Shown: piece by piece, positions 29,497-38,733 of the stretch
Layout of the letters: each line of letters starts with the position of its first letter
How positions within the stretch are numbered: position 1 is the first letter of the stretch
DNA from: Clostridiales bacterium
Lineage (GTDB): Bacteria; Bacillota; Clostridia; Oscillospirales; Oscillospiraceae
Assembly: GCA_029265405.1 (NCBI GenBank)
Contig: JAJUJI010000010.1
Location: forward strand, 47,301 to 111,300
DNA length: 64,000 bases
Direction of reading: 5' to 3'
The notes under the pieces: model-generated
The model's database searches: none
The model's input: the letters and a program-made list of their open reading frames with translations, nothing else
What the model was told of the DNA's origin: nothing
Translations under genes and position numbers: made by a program

Positions 29497-29622
29497 ATAT
29501 TTTAGACCAACATATTTAATAATAACACCAGTCGCCGCATAAGTCAACTGCCTGACGCAGCCGGCGGCAGAATCGCAGGACCGTAATCGACGAGTTAGCC
29601 TCATTTTTTGCATCAAAAGGGC

Positions 29623-29650
29623 TTGACAATTGAGCAATTACCGCTATAAT
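29623..29650 (+). promoter_or_regulatory. Promoter for tRNA-Gln
   Basis: TTGACA (29623-29628), 16-bp spacer, TATAAT (29645-29650), 13 bp before the tRNA. Confidence 0.85.
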
Positions 29651-29663
29651 AGACAACGTCTGT

Positions 29664-29737
29664 AGCGGGATTGTGTAACGGTAGCACGGCAGACTCTGAC
29701 TCTGTTTGTGAGGGTTCGAATCCTTCTCCCGCTGCCA
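29664..29737 (+). tRNA. tRNA-Gln (CTG), CCA encoded
   Basis: Acceptor AGCGGGA/TCCCGCT, anticodon loop CTCTGAC (CTG), T arm GAGGGTTCGAATCCTTC. The weak A1-U72 pair and G73 are GlnRS identity features. It decodes CAG. Confidence 0.95.
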
Positions 29738-29746
29738 GGAAACAGC

Positions 29747-29774
29747 CCCGAGCCAAATAGGCTCGGGGTTTTAG
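29747..29774 (+). terminator. Terminator after tRNA-Gln
   Basis: CCCCGAGCC pairs with GGCTCGGGG around a 4-nt loop, followed by TTTTAG. Confidence 0.9.
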
Positions 29775-29813
29775 CTTTGCTTGCTTTTGCGGCCCGAGGA
29801 AGCCTTAAACGGC

Positions 29814-30065
29814 TCAGAACTCCATTGTCTTTACGGCCACGTTTTCAAGGGCCGACAGGCGGGCCTTCAGCTTATCGGCAGCGTCTCCCGCTTCGTCGAT
29901 TAGCTCTAAAATTATCAGGCCCTTGTTGCTGCAAGAATCGGCAGAGGCCTCGTGCAGCCCTAGGCGCGTTTTGATGTAGCAGCCGAATTCCGAAAGCACG
30001 CTCTGAACCTCAGCCACAGCCGTAGCTCTCTGAAGCACCTGAATTCCCATGATAACCTTCGCCAT
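29814..30065 (-). CDS. TM1266-type small regulator (ACT/NikR-C-like)
   Basis: 83 residues with the beta-alpha-beta pattern of the TM1266 family, called iron-only hydrogenase system putative regulator (VIMGIQVLQRATAVAEVQSVL, then EFGCYIKTRLGLHE, GLIILELI, and a final ENVAVKTMEF). ATG 30065 is chosen for AAAGGAGATG upstream. No hydrogenase maturation gene lies nearby, so the family name should not be taken as a function. Confidence 0.75.
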   Translation of the reverse strand: MAKVIMGIQVLQRATAVAEVQSVLSEFGCYIKTRLGLHEASADSCSNKGLIILELIDEAGDAADKLKARLSALENVAVKTMEF

Positions 30066-30182
30066 CGTATACATCTCCTTTAGTTTATAGTAGATTTATT
30101 GCATGAGCGGCTGGAACAATCGCAGGGGCTTGGCGCTGCCCCGGAATAAAGAGCGGGGGTGCGAGGAGCCGGAAGAAGCCGC

Positions 30183-31163
30183 TCAAGCGGAGGAGGCGGC
30201 CGCGCCGTCCTCGGCCTCCGCGGTTTTTTTGCCTTTTCCACTTTTTTCATGCGCTAATATGGTCACAAACAGGATGAGCAGCAAAAGCGCGCCCTCCACA
30301 GATTCGGATATCTGGCTTTCCGACATGCCAATAAGGGAGAGCCCGTTCACTATCATGGTTATCGAGAAGGAGCCGAGCAAAACCTTGTAGATTTTAGCGG
30401 AGGAGCCGCCTGTAACCAGCACGCCGCCCAAAAAGACGGCCATGGCTACCTTCATTTCCAAAAAGACGCCCATCTGCATGCTTGTCCCGCCGACCGTGGC
30501 TATGGAAAAAACGGAGCCTACGCCGGCCATAAGGCCGGATAGGGCAAAAGCGGCGATCTTCATTTTTGAAACCGGCACTCCGACGTATTTGGCGGCGGTT
30601 TCGTTTTCGCCTATGGCCCTGCTGTAGCGCCCCGCCTTGGTAAACTCGAACAAATAGGCCATAGCGGCGACAATGACAAGAAAAAGTGGGATCTTTACAT
30701 AGGAAAGGTTCAAAAAACGCAGAGAGTCGGGGATGTATTGCACGTCTATTATTGTCTGAATATAATTTACTATACCGCGTATGCCTATAAGCATCGCTAT
30801 GGTAAGCATGAAGGAGGGAACCTTGAAGCGGCTGACCATAACTCCGTTGAAAAGGCCTAGGGCGAGGCCAATTATCAGCGCCGCCGGGAGAAGAAGCCAC
30901 GGCAGTCCGGAAGCCTCCGCAAGCCATGTGGCGGCAACGCCCGAAATTGCCAGCGTGACTCCGACCGAAAGGTCTATGCTGCCCTGCGCAACCACAAAAA
31001 GCATGCCGCAGCCGACCAGTATGGTTATCATGGACTGGTCCAGCAGCAGCTTGAGATTGTATGCCGAGAGCATGCGGCCCCCGCTGGCGGCGGCAAAAAA
31101 GAGAAAGATCACGGCAAAGGCTATAAATGGGACCAGGTCACGCAGCTTTATTTTTGCGCTCAT
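30183..31163 (-). CDS. Ribose-type ABC transporter permease (second)
   Basis: 326 residues, BPD_transp_2 family (RbsC-like), with about nine hydrophobic segments and the cytoplasmic loop YSRAIGENETAAKYVGVPVSKMKIAAFALSG that contacts the ATPase. The start codon overlaps the ATPase stop (ATGA). The C-terminal tail after EKSGKGKK is charged and Ala-rich. It differs clearly from the other permease of the operon, so a heterodimeric channel is expected. It is the last gene of the binding protein-permease-ATPase-permease operon. Confidence 0.92.
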   Translation of the reverse strand: MSAKIKLRDLVPFIAFAVIFLFFAAASGGRMLSAYNLKLLLDQSMITILVGCGMLFVVAQGSIDLSVGVTLAISGVAATWLAEASGLPWLLLPAALIIGLALGLFNGVMVSRFKVPSFMLTIAMLIGIRGIVNYIQTIIDVQYIPDSLRFLNLSYVKIPLFLVIVAAMAYLFEFTKAGRYSRAIGENETAAKYVGVPVSKMKIAAFALSGLMAGVGSVFSIATVGGTSMQMGVFLEMKVAMAVFLGGVLVTGGSSAKIYKVLLGSFSITMIVNGLSLIGMSESQISESVEGALLLLILFVTILAHEKSGKGKKTAEAEDGAAASSA

Positions 31164-32662
31164 ATCATCACCCCTATCACCGACTGCTCGGTAAAGTCCT
31201 CATCTCTTCGTATTGTCTTTTTCACTCTGCCGTCCTTCATGACAATTAGCCTGTCGGCCATTCCCAGCAGCTCGGACAGTTCGTCGGATATGAGGATGGT
31301 CGCAATGGCGTTTTTCTTGGCCTCCCTCATCAGGGAGTATATATAAGCCTTGACTCCAACGTCCACGCCGCGCGTAGGGCAGTCCAGCACCAGCAGCCTT
31401 ATATCCTTGGCCAGCCAGCGGCCTAAGTTGACCTTCTGCTTGTTCCCGCCGGAAAGCGCGTCCATGCTTTGGCCTATGTCCGTGCATTTGACCGAGAGCT
31501 TATTTACCATGGTTGAGGCCAGCTCTTTAAGCCTGCCCGGAGCGAGGAAGCCGAAGCCGCCCTGAAGCTCGGTCAGGGAAGGAAGGACGAAGTTGTCAAG
31601 TATGCTGGCGTGTATCATGAGGGCCTCGTTGTCCCTGTCCTTGGGCACATAGGCCATGCGGCTGTTGAGCGCCTGCCGCGGGCTTTTTATTTGGATATTG
31701 CCGGCCTTGAGCAGCACAGAGCCGCCTGCGGCCCGTGAAAGGCCGTATACCGCTTTTCCGACGGAATGGATGCCGGAGTCGCTGAGCCCGCAGAAGCCAA
31801 GTATCTCTCCCTCGTGCACATCGAAGGATACGTCCTCTAATTCATTGGGGACGGTCAGGTTTCTGACGCTCAGGACGATGCTTTCCGAGTAGTCCGGCTT
31901 CATATCCTCCCTGTAGTATTCGCCGCTTATATCGCGGCCAACCATCATCAGCTTGACCATATCGGGAGTGGCTTTGGCCGATTCCACCTCACCGACTACG
32001 GCCCCGTCGCGAAGGACTGTTACGGCGTCGGTAATTTCAAGCATCTCCTCGACGTCGTGCGTGATGACTATCACGGATTTGCCCATAGACTTTAGCCTTT
32101 GCATGATTTCATACAGCTTGCGGCGGTTGTTCATGGACAGGGACTGGGTTATTTCATCCAGCAGCAGTATATCCGGGTCTACTGACAGGGCCCTGGCCAG
32201 CTCTATTATTTTGCGCGTTTCGACGCTCATGCCTTCGGTAAGCCTGTTCATCGGCACCTGGGGCAGCCCCCACTTTTCAAACACCGCGGAGGCGGCTTTA
32301 TTGAGATTGTTGAGGCTTATGATCCCGTTCCTGGTAAAGCCGCCGGTCCTGCCGAGAAAAATGTTGACTCCGGCGGGCAGTGCGCCCACGACGCCCAGCT
32401 CCTGAACGACCATTGAGATCTTTCTCTCGTAGGCGTCGAGCGGGCTGCGCGGGCTGTATTCCTTGCCGTTTAGCAGCATCACGCCGGAATCCTTGGAGTG
32501 TATTCCCGCGATCTGCGAAAGAAGGGTGGATTTGCCGGAGCCGTTTTCTCCTATCAAACCTCTTATCTCGCCTCTTTTAAGCTTGAAATCGATGCTCCGG
32601 TTTGCGTGCGTAGGGCCGAAATATTTGTTCAGGCCGCGTATTTCAAGGATGGTATCGCTCAT
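31160..32662 (-). CDS. Ribose-type ABC transporter ATPase (double ABC)
   Basis: 500 residues, two fused nucleotide-binding domains (RbsA/MglA-like). The N-terminal half has Walker A GENGSGKS, signature LTEGMSVETRK and Walker B ILLLDEI. The C-terminal half has a degenerate Walker A region (GLSDSGIHSVGKA), as is normal in this family, but a good signature LSGGNKQKVNLGRWLAK and Walker B LLVLDCPTRGVDVG, where the usual Glu after Asp is Cys. It energises uptake of a sugar or sugar-like compound. It overlaps both neighbouring permease genes by 4 bp. Confidence 0.94.
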   Translation of the reverse strand: MSDTILEIRGLNKYFGPTHANRSIDFKLKRGEIRGLIGENGSGKSTLLSQIAGIHSKDSGVMLLNGKEYSPRSPLDAYERKISMVVQELGVVGALPAGVNIFLGRTGGFTRNGIISLNNLNKAASAVFEKWGLPQVPMNRLTEGMSVETRKIIELARALSVDPDILLLDEITQSLSMNNRRKLYEIMQRLKSMGKSVIVITHDVEEMLEITDAVTVLRDGAVVGEVESAKATPDMVKLMMVGRDISGEYYREDMKPDYSESIVLSVRNLTVPNELEDVSFDVHEGEILGFCGLSDSGIHSVGKAVYGLSRAAGGSVLLKAGNIQIKSPRQALNSRMAYVPKDRDNEALMIHASILDNFVLPSLTELQGGFGFLAPGRLKELASTMVNKLSVKCTDIGQSMDALSGGNKQKVNLGRWLAKDIRLLVLDCPTRGVDVGVKAYIYSLMREAKKNAIATILISDELSELLGMADRLIVMKDGRVKKTIRRDEDFTEQSVIGVMI

Positions 32663-33633
32663 TTTACGACTCCTTTTGCGTTCCTTTGCCCGATGACGCC
32701 GAAAATGATGAGAAACGCGCCCAAAAACGCCTCCTGCAGCGTTCCGGAAGGAACTCCGAGTATGGTCAGCAGATTGAATACGGCGTAAATAATGAAGGCG
32801 CAGATGGGAACGGCCACTATGACGTTTATCCTTGTCTGCATTATCTGCGCCAGCAAAACTATAGCCAACGGCTGGAAAACTATATAAATGCTGGTAAGAC
32901 CGGTTTTTACCGTGGTGCGGCCGGAATAGCTCTCCTGAAGGAAGGAGGCGAAGCCGATAAAAAGGCCGCTAATAAGGCCTACCAGCAGCAGGGTTTTCAA
33001 AACGTCTATACCGAGGCTCCTGGCAACATCCCTGTTGCCTCCGAGAGCCCTTATATTCAGTCCCACCGTGGTCCTGTTGTATATGAAATACGAGGCGGCA
33101 AGTCCCAGGGCAAGCAGGATAAGACTCCACGGAAGCTGGCCGAGCAGCCTGAACTCGCGCAGCAGCTCCGTATCAACAAGAGGCTTGGTGGCCTTTCCTG
33201 CCTTGAGCATGACGGCAAAGGCCTCGTATATCATGGCCAGGCTGATTCCGGCGATCCAGGAAGGTATTTTTGTGAAGGCGAATATGTTGAAATTAATAAA
33301 AATTAGAAGCGTGCCCGTAATAAGGCCGCCCAGAATTACTCCCGGATAGCCCAGCTTGTTTCCCATAACGCAGGAGGCGAAGGAGCCCAGCACCACCACG
33401 CCGCCGATGGACATGTCCGTGTAGCCGCAGGCAAAGAGAAAACAGAGGCTCCATGCAATAAAAGTGGGATAAATAGTATGCGAAATGATGACGGAAAGGT
33501 TAGAACCGGTCAGGAACCTTCCGCCGGAAATAAAATTGAAAACAACGGCAATCACGGCGACCGCCGCAATCAACAATGCCAAAAAGATCATAGAGGAGCG
33601 TTTTTCGCCGCTTCCCGCAAGTCCCGTACGCAC
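32659..33633 (-). CDS. Ribose-type ABC transporter permease (first)
   Basis: 324 residues, BPD_transp_2 family, with the loop GLNIRALGGNRDVARSLGIDVLKTLLLVGL before a Gly-rich membrane segment. The start is GTG 33633 with GGTGAT upstream. Together with the second permease it forms the membrane channel. The gene follows the binding-protein gene after about 100 bp containing a hairpin. Confidence 0.92.
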   Translation of the reverse strand: MRTGLAGSGEKRSSMIFLALLIAAVAVIAVVFNFISGGRFLTGSNLSVIISHTIYPTFIAWSLCFLFACGYTDMSIGGVVVLGSFASCVMGNKLGYPGVILGGLITGTLLIFINFNIFAFTKIPSWIAGISLAMIYEAFAVMLKAGKATKPLVDTELLREFRLLGQLPWSLILLALGLAASYFIYNRTTVGLNIRALGGNRDVARSLGIDVLKTLLLVGLISGLFIGFASFLQESYSGRTTVKTGLTSIYIVFQPLAIVLLAQIMQTRINVIVAVPICAFIIYAVFNLLTILGVPSGTLQEAFLGAFLIIFGVIGQRNAKGVVK

Positions 33634-33660
33634 TTACGCATCACCTTTTGTATTATTTTA

Positions 33661-33690
33661 CGGAGGGGCCGTAGCTCTACAGCCCCTCCG
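33661..33690 (-). terminator. Intercistronic hairpin behind the binding-protein gene
   Basis: CGGAGGGGC and GCCCCTCCG form a 9-bp stem without a following T run on the minus strand. It more likely protects or partly attenuates the message than ends it, leaving more binding protein than membrane subunits. Confidence 0.6.
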
Positions 33691-33739
33691 GGAAAGCTTA
33701 ACCGCCGGTCACATTTAAAGCTTAACGGCTTCAAACGCC

Positions 33740-34912
33740 TTACTTCACTTCCGGAAGCCCGTGATCCTTGAGCAGCGCGTTCAGGTTGAGGTCATTTTTG
33801 ATAAAGTCAAGGTAGGTCTGGTAGGTGACATCGGGATTGTATCTCCAGCAGAGGCTCTTGAGGACTTCCTCTGTCAGGGGGTGAACGCCCTCCGTGCAGA
33901 AGACGGACATATACTCGTCGGCATTGTCCTTGTTCACTATGAAGGGCATAGTCTGGAGGCGCGGGGCCTTGCCGTTTTCGTCAAGTATCGGATGCCCGTC
34001 GAGATAGTTTATAAGGAGCGTGGGAGCGATGGAGGAGCTCAGGCAAATGCCGTCGTTTCCGGCGACGATCTTGCCCTCCTTGATATACTGGGCGGAAGCC
34101 TTGTCAACGCAGGACATGTAGACCTTGATTTTGCCGGAAAGCTTGAGATTTTCTATGGCGGAGAGGGAGCCGGGGATATAGTCGCCCACCATGGCGTAGA
34201 TGCAGTCGGCGTCCTTATTGGCGGAGAGCATGTCCTCAGCCTTGGCCGGGCATTCCGAGGCGTCGGTGCAGCGGGCCTCGGCCAGCACCTTGCCGCCCAT
34301 GGCCTCGAACTGCTCGGTAAAGCCCTGGGAGCGCTGATCCATATTGTTGTCGCCTATATTGCCGCCTATGATTACAGCGGTGCGGCACCCGTCGTTATAG
34401 GCCATCTCGGCGACGACCTTGCCGTCGTAGACCATGTCCAGATCCACCGCGCCCACATAATACGGGTTGTTTGCCGCCAGATCCTCGCGCGTCGCGTCGT
34501 CTCCTATGAAGGTGTAAAGCACGAAGGGCACCTTGGCGTCCATGCAGACCTTAGCCATTTGCGGAACCGTGGACACGGCGGCGCCCTGCATGCATATGCC
34601 GTCAACGCCGGCGGAGCACATGTTTTGTATGTTCTGGAGCTCCTTGTCGGAGGTGAAATCGTCGCTCATTCTGGTAGTCGTGCAGCCGAAGGTTTTTAGG
34701 GCGTATTCGGCCTCGTCACCGAAAAGATCCAGGATCGGAACGCCGGAGCCCCAGGTGTTTACGCCTATTTTATAAGCCTTGCCTCCCGTGCCGCCCTCGG
34801 CTGCTTCCTCCTTCTGCTTTTTTGAGCAGCCGGCCGAGAACAGGGACAGCGCCAGAACCAGGGCCATAAGCAAAGCGGACAGCCTTAATTTGCCTTTTGA
34901 AAAATGAAACAT
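33740..34912 (-). CDS. Sugar-type ABC transporter substrate-binding lipoprotein
   Basis: 390 residues; signal peptide ending LFSAGCSKK (lipobox) anchors it to the outer face of the membrane. The body looks like periplasmic-binding-protein type I (RbsB/LacI-like): IGVNTWGSGVP, MCSAGVDGICMQGAAVSTVP, VGAVDLDMVYDGKVVAEMA, AVIIGGNIGDNN. ATG 34912 has GGAGGT 7 bp upstream. It is longer than RbsB (about 300) and the ligand cannot be deduced; no kinase or isomerase gene is adjacent. Confidence 0.9.
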   Translation of the reverse strand: MFHFSKGKLRLSALLMALVLALSLFSAGCSKKQKEEAAEGGTGGKAYKIGVNTWGSGVPILDLFGDEAEYALKTFGCTTTRMSDDFTSDKELQNIQNMCSAGVDGICMQGAAVSTVPQMAKVCMDAKVPFVLYTFIGDDATREDLAANNPYYVGAVDLDMVYDGKVVAEMAYNDGCRTAVIIGGNIGDNNMDQRSQGFTEQFEAMGGKVLAEARCTDASECPAKAEDMLSANKDADCIYAMVGDYIPGSLSAIENLKLSGKIKVYMSCVDKASAQYIKEGKIVAGNDGICLSSSIAPTLLINYLDGHPILDENGKAPRLQTMPFIVNKDNADEYMSVFCTEGVHPLTEEVLKSLCWRYNPDVTYQTYLDFIKNDLNLNALLKDHGLPEVK

Positions 34913-35024
34913 GCTTCTACCTCCATTAAAATAAGTGGTGAATTGTTGCGATTTATTTGCCTTTTTATTGTATATCTGTTTCGGTATAAAATCAATATAG
35001 AAAAGGAGCCGCCGCCCGGCTGAG

Positions 35025-36377
35025 TCAGCTTGAGGGCATTGAGGAGCCGAAATCGTTTTTGCCGTCAAGCCCGTCCCTCTTGAGCATGTTTTCAAGGACG
35101 CTGATGTCGCTGCTGACGTCTATGGTCTCCATAAGATACAGGTTGTCCAGCTGCCTTTCATATGCCTTAATTATGGTGTCGCAGGCGGCTTCTATCCTTT
35201 CCCTGGACTTGATGATGTTTTGCCCCTGGAATTCCTGCGCTTCAAAATCGGCGTAAGCGTTTATCAGCTTCAGCGTGGTGGGCAGATAGTAGTTGATGAA
35301 GCCGCTGATGCTGCCCTCCTTTTCCGGAGTCTCGCGCACATAGGCAAATATCTGTTCCGTAAGCGCTTCTATTTTATCGGTTTTCTCTCTCATTGAGGCG
35401 CTCCTTACGCGCAGGCAGGCATGCCGCAGCTCGCTGAGCAGCAGCTCGTATTTATCCTTAGGAGCGGAGGCGGAGTCGGCGGGGCGGGAGGGCGCGGCTT
35501 TTGTTTTCAGCTCGGCTTCGGCCGCCTCGGGGTCGATTATCAAAAGGCCGGAAGCCATATCTATGTAAGCGGCTTTTCCGAAATAGCCGCGCTCGACCAT
35601 GTCGTCCAGCTCCCTCAGCACCTCCTTTTGCTTGGCGCCGACGGAGAGGGCTATTTTTTCGACCTCGATATAAGCTTTGCCGCCCACTATCTTTACATAT
35701 TTATCATATTCCTTTTCTTTTTTTGATTTTCTTGCGGAGGCAAGCAGCATTGCGCCTCCTCCCGCGGCAACGGCGCCCCACTGTATCGCCTGCCAAATGC
35801 CAAAGGCCGAGGAAAATACGTCAAAAAGCTGGAATATGCCAAGGGCGAACAAAATCCAGCCGAAGACAAGAAGGGCGCCCTTTCCCTTTGAAACCCTGTC
35901 GATGCCGTCGGAAGGCTTTTCGGTTTTTTCAGGTTGGCTGCCGCTGCGAGGCCCGCGCTTTTCGGCTTCCGGCCCGCTCCGTCTGGGTCCGGTCTGGCGG
36001 CTCGCATAGCCGGGGCCGCCCCAGGCGGGAGCCTGCCTCCAAGCCGGGGCTTCGGCTTGAGCTTGAGCCGCGCCGCCGTATTGCGGGCCGGCCGGCGCTT
36101 CGCCGCTGCCGGCGTTGCGGGTGCGGGATTGCCCCCAGCCCGGAAAATCGCCCCATTGCGAGCCTGGGCCGGGGCCGTAGCGGTAATCTCCGCCCCTCCT
36201 TACGGAGGATTTGTCCAGCATTTTTGATATGCTTTTTTTCAAAAAATCGTTTTTGCTCAGCTTTGATATAAGGAAAACGACGCCGAGAGGCGGCCACAGC
36301 CAGAGGCAGAGGGCCGTAATTATCCATGAAATGACATCGCTCTCGTTTTTGTTGTTTTTGTTGTAATTATCATTCAT
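35025..36377 (-). CDS. XpaC-like (5-bromo-4-chloroindolyl phosphate hydrolysis family) membrane protein
   Basis: About 450 residues. Short polar N-terminus, one hydrophobic segment (WIITALCLWLWPPLGVVFLI), a long Gly/Pro/Gln/Arg-rich low-complexity linker (about 65-165), two more hydrophobic segments (LLVFGWILFALGIFQLF and WGAVAAGGGAMLL), then a soluble helical domain ending with FINYYLPTTLKLINAYADFE and the LDNLYLMETIDVSSDISVL stretch, typical of the XpaC family. The real function of XpaC proteins is not established. The start is uncertain: ATG 36377 or TTG 36395; neither has a strong ribosome binding site. Confidence 0.65.
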   Translation of the reverse strand: MNDNYNKNNKNESDVISWIITALCLWLWPPLGVVFLISKLSKNDFLKKSISKMLDKSSVRRGGDYRYGPGPGSQWGDFPGWGQSRTRNAGSGEAPAGPQYGGAAQAQAEAPAWRQAPAWGGPGYASRQTGPRRSGPEAEKRGPRSGSQPEKTEKPSDGIDRVSKGKGALLVFGWILFALGIFQLFDVFSSAFGIWQAIQWGAVAAGGGAMLLASARKSKKEKEYDKYVKIVGGKAYIEVEKIALSVGAKQKEVLRELDDMVERGYFGKAAYIDMASGLLIIDPEAAEAELKTKAAPSRPADSASAPKDKYELLLSELRHACLRVRSASMREKTDKIEALTEQIFAYVRETPEKEGSISGFINYYLPTTLKLINAYADFEAQEFQGQNIIKSRERIEAACDTIIKAYERQLDNLYLMETIDVSSDISVLENMLKRDGLDGKNDFGSSMPSS

Positions 36378-36561
36378 ATATTTCAACCGCCGCAATCAAA
36401 CTCATATCTCAAGCATTATAGCATATGGAAAGGGAAAGTTAAACAGCAATCCCGATTAAGCGAAAATTCACAATTCTAAAGTTGCTTTTAAATCGGCCGC
36501 ATGGTATATTTTATAATAATGTTTTTAATATATTCACTGAAACGAGGACTGGTCGCTGAAT

Positions 36562-37209
36562 ATGAAGAGGAAACGCTTCTTTAGCTTCGTTGCGCTGGCC
36601 GTTATGGCCGCGATGTTTTTTTCACTTGCCGCAGGCTGCGTTACAATTGGGGCAAGGAAGCCTATCGTCACCATAGAGTTCAGCAACGGCAAGGAAGTAA
36701 AAATAAGGCTCTATCCGGACAAGGCGCCAAATACGGTGAACAACTTTATAGCCCTTGTAAATTCGGGCTTTTACGACGGGTCGCCTGTACACCGCATCAT
36801 CGAGTACTCCTTCATTCAGATGGGCAAGTCAGGCGACGGGAGCCGGAGCGACGCGGGATATTATATAGAGGGCGAATTTAAAGAAAACGGCTTTGTGAAA
36901 AACGATATGATATTCGAGGAAGGCACGGTCGCGATGGCCCGCGTAACGGGAGACAGCGAAAAGAGCAAGGATTATTTCAATACGGCGAGCAGCCAGTTTT
37001 TCATCACGCTTGAACGGAAAACCACTATGGACGGGCTCTACGCCGCCTTCGGGAAGGTGATTTCCGGAATGAAGTATGTCCAGCAGATATCGAAAATGGA
37101 TACCGACGAGAACGATTTTCCGAGAGATGAAATATATATAAAGTCGATAAAGGTGGAAAATTACGATTACAAGCCCAAGGAGCCAAAGACGATACCGAAG
37201 AAGGACTAG
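36562..37209 (+). CDS. Cyclophilin-type peptidyl-prolyl isomerase lipoprotein
   Basis: 215 residues. The signal peptide ends SLAAGC (lipobox), so the enzyme sits on the outer face of the membrane. The cyclophilin domain shows VTIEFSNGKEVKIRLYPDKAPNTVNNFIALVNSGFYDG, VHRIIEYSFIQMGK and SSQFFITLE. The usual FQGGD-type sequence is altered to FIQMGKSGDG, still compatible with the fold. It likely helps fold secreted proteins. Monocistronic, convergent with rsmA. Confidence 0.92.
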   Translation: MKRKRFFSFVALAVMAAMFFSLAAGCVTIGARKPIVTIEFSNGKEVKIRLYPDKAPNTVNNFIALVNSGFYDGSPVHRIIEYSFIQMGKSGDGSRSDAGYYIEGEFKENGFVKNDMIFEEGTVAMARVTGDSEKSKDYFNTASSQFFITLERKTTMDGLYAAFGKVISGMKYVQQISKMDTDENDFPRDEIYIKSIKVENYDYKPKEPKTIPKKD

Positions 37210-37228
37210 GCCAGCCGGAGCGGGAGCT

Positions 37229-38089
37229 TCAAGCCCGGCGCTCCGCGAGAGCGTTGGCAAGCCTTGCAAAGTCCGGTATTCCCAGCGTTTCGCCGCGTAT
37301 TCTTTCGTCAAAGCCAAGGCCGGCGAGAATTGAATTAAGCTCAGCCTTGCCCATATTTCCGCCCAGGATAGGAGTCAGGCAGTTTGCGAGGGTTTTTCTG
37401 CGCTGCCCGAACGAAGCACTCACTATTTCAAAAAACAGCTTTTCATCCTTAACGCCCCAGTCCGGGCGCTTGAGGTCCAGCCTTACGACCGAGGACCAGA
37501 CCTTCGGCCTCGGCATGAAGCAGTCGGGCGGAACGTCGAAGAGCTTCGCGGGGCTGGAGTGATAGTTGATATAAACCGTAAAGGCCCCGTATTCGGGGGT
37601 GGCGGGCGCTGCGCAGAGCCTTTGGGCGGCCTCGCGCTGTATCATTATAGTCAGGCTTTCAAAGACCCCGCAGTCTATGAGCCGGGCCAGCAGGGGAGAA
37701 GTGATGTTGTAGGGCAGGTTGGCGCAGACTATGGGCCTCAGGCCGGCAAACCGGGAAGCCGCGAGTTCAGCCAGGTCGAGCTTCATAATGTCGGCGTTTA
37801 TCAGCTCCAAATTGCCGTATTCCGACAGGGCCTCCCTAAGCAAAGGCATGAGCCCCCTGTCAAGCTCCACGGCGGCGACCCTGCCGGCCGTTTTGCAAAG
37901 CTCGGCGGTCAGCGAGCCCGCGCCGGGCCCTATTTCCAAAACGCCGCAGCCCTCGTCCGCTCCGGAGGCGGCCGCGATTCGCTTGGGAACCCAGGGCGCG
38001 ACGAGAAAGTTCTGGCCCATGCTTTTTGAAAGGCGCAGGCCGTATTTTTCCAGAAGGGCTTTTAAGGCTTTTGTATCGCATGAATCCAT
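37229..38089 (-). CDS. rsmA: 16S rRNA dimethyladenosine transferase RsmA/KsgA
   Basis: Dimethylates two adjacent adenosines near the 3' end of 16S rRNA. 286 residues from ATG 38089. N-terminal KSMGQNFLV, SAM-binding VLEIGPGAGSLTAEL, catalytic NLPYNITSPLL, and the C-terminal helical domain. Reading further upstream adds a hydrophobic, unconserved stretch overlapping the divergent dut leader, so ATG 38089 is preferred although its site (AAGG) is weak. Confidence 0.96.
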   Translation of the reverse strand: MDSCDTKALKALLEKYGLRLSKSMGQNFLVAPWVPKRIAAASGADEGCGVLEIGPGAGSLTAELCKTAGRVAAVELDRGLMPLLREALSEYGNLELINADIMKLDLAELAASRFAGLRPIVCANLPYNITSPLLARLIDCGVFESLTIMIQREAAQRLCAAPATPEYGAFTVYINYHSSPAKLFDVPPDCFMPRPKVWSSVVRLDLKRPDWGVKDEKLFFEIVSASFGQRRKTLANCLTPILGGNMGKAELNSILAGLGFDERIRGETLGIPDFARLANALAERRA

Positions 38090-38147
38090 ATATAGAATAC
38101 CTTGTTTCGTGTGAAATATAAAAAACAGATGCAGCGGAGATACAAAT

Positions 38148-38576
38148 ATGCGCATTAAGATAAAGTACCATGCCGAAGGCATGGATAAGATAGCGGCAAT
38201 CAAAAAGGGCGATTGGATAGACCTTCGCGCCGCCGAAACCGTCAGCATGAAAAAGGGCGAATTCAGGCTTATTTCTCTGGGCGTTTCCATGAAGCTGCCC
38301 GAGGGCTACGAGGCGCAGGTGGCGCCGAGAAGCTCGACTTATAAAAATTGGGGCATAATACAGACCAACAGCCTCGGCATAATAGACAACAGCTATTCGG
38401 GAACAAACGACATCTGGAAATTTCCGGCGCTCGCCATGCGCGATACCGTAATTGAGAAAAATGAGCGTATTTGCCAATTCAGACTGGTTGAAAAGATGCC
38501 GGAGGTTGAATTTGAAGAGGCGGACAGGCTGGATGAGAGCGACAGGGGCGGCTTTGGCAGCACCGGCCGGGCTTGA
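38148..38576 (+). CDS. dut: dUTP diphosphatase (dUTPase)
   Basis: Hydrolyses dUTP to dUMP, keeping uracil out of DNA and feeding dTMP synthesis. 142 residues with trimeric-dUTPase motifs: the [12 protein letters not shown] region, [26 protein letters not shown], and the C-terminal RGGFGSTG. Divergent from rsmA with about 58 bp between starts. Confidence 0.95.
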   Translation: MRIKIKYHAEGMDKIAAIKKGDWIDLRAAETVSMKKGEFRLISLGVSMKLPEGYEAQVAPRSSTYKNWGIIQTNSLGIIDNSYSGTNDIWKFPALAMRDTVIEKNERICQFRLVEKMPEVEFEEADRLDESDRGGFGSTGRA

Positions 38577-38733
38577 ACGCGCGAAAACCGCCTGATTCAC
38601 AGCGGATGCGGCGGCCCGCGCCTCACATGCAAATTCTATAAAGGCCTCATTAAATTAGTAAGACGTGCATCATGAAAGCAGGGTTATAACAAGATTAAAA
38701 CATTTTGCCGCGCGCTAAACATGATAGCAGAAC

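Noticed and set aside
33761..34699. 312-codon open frame on the plus strand opposite the sugar-binding protein gene
   Set aside because: It is the antisense shadow of a well-supported gene in GC-rich DNA; it has no ribosome binding site and its translation resembles no protein.
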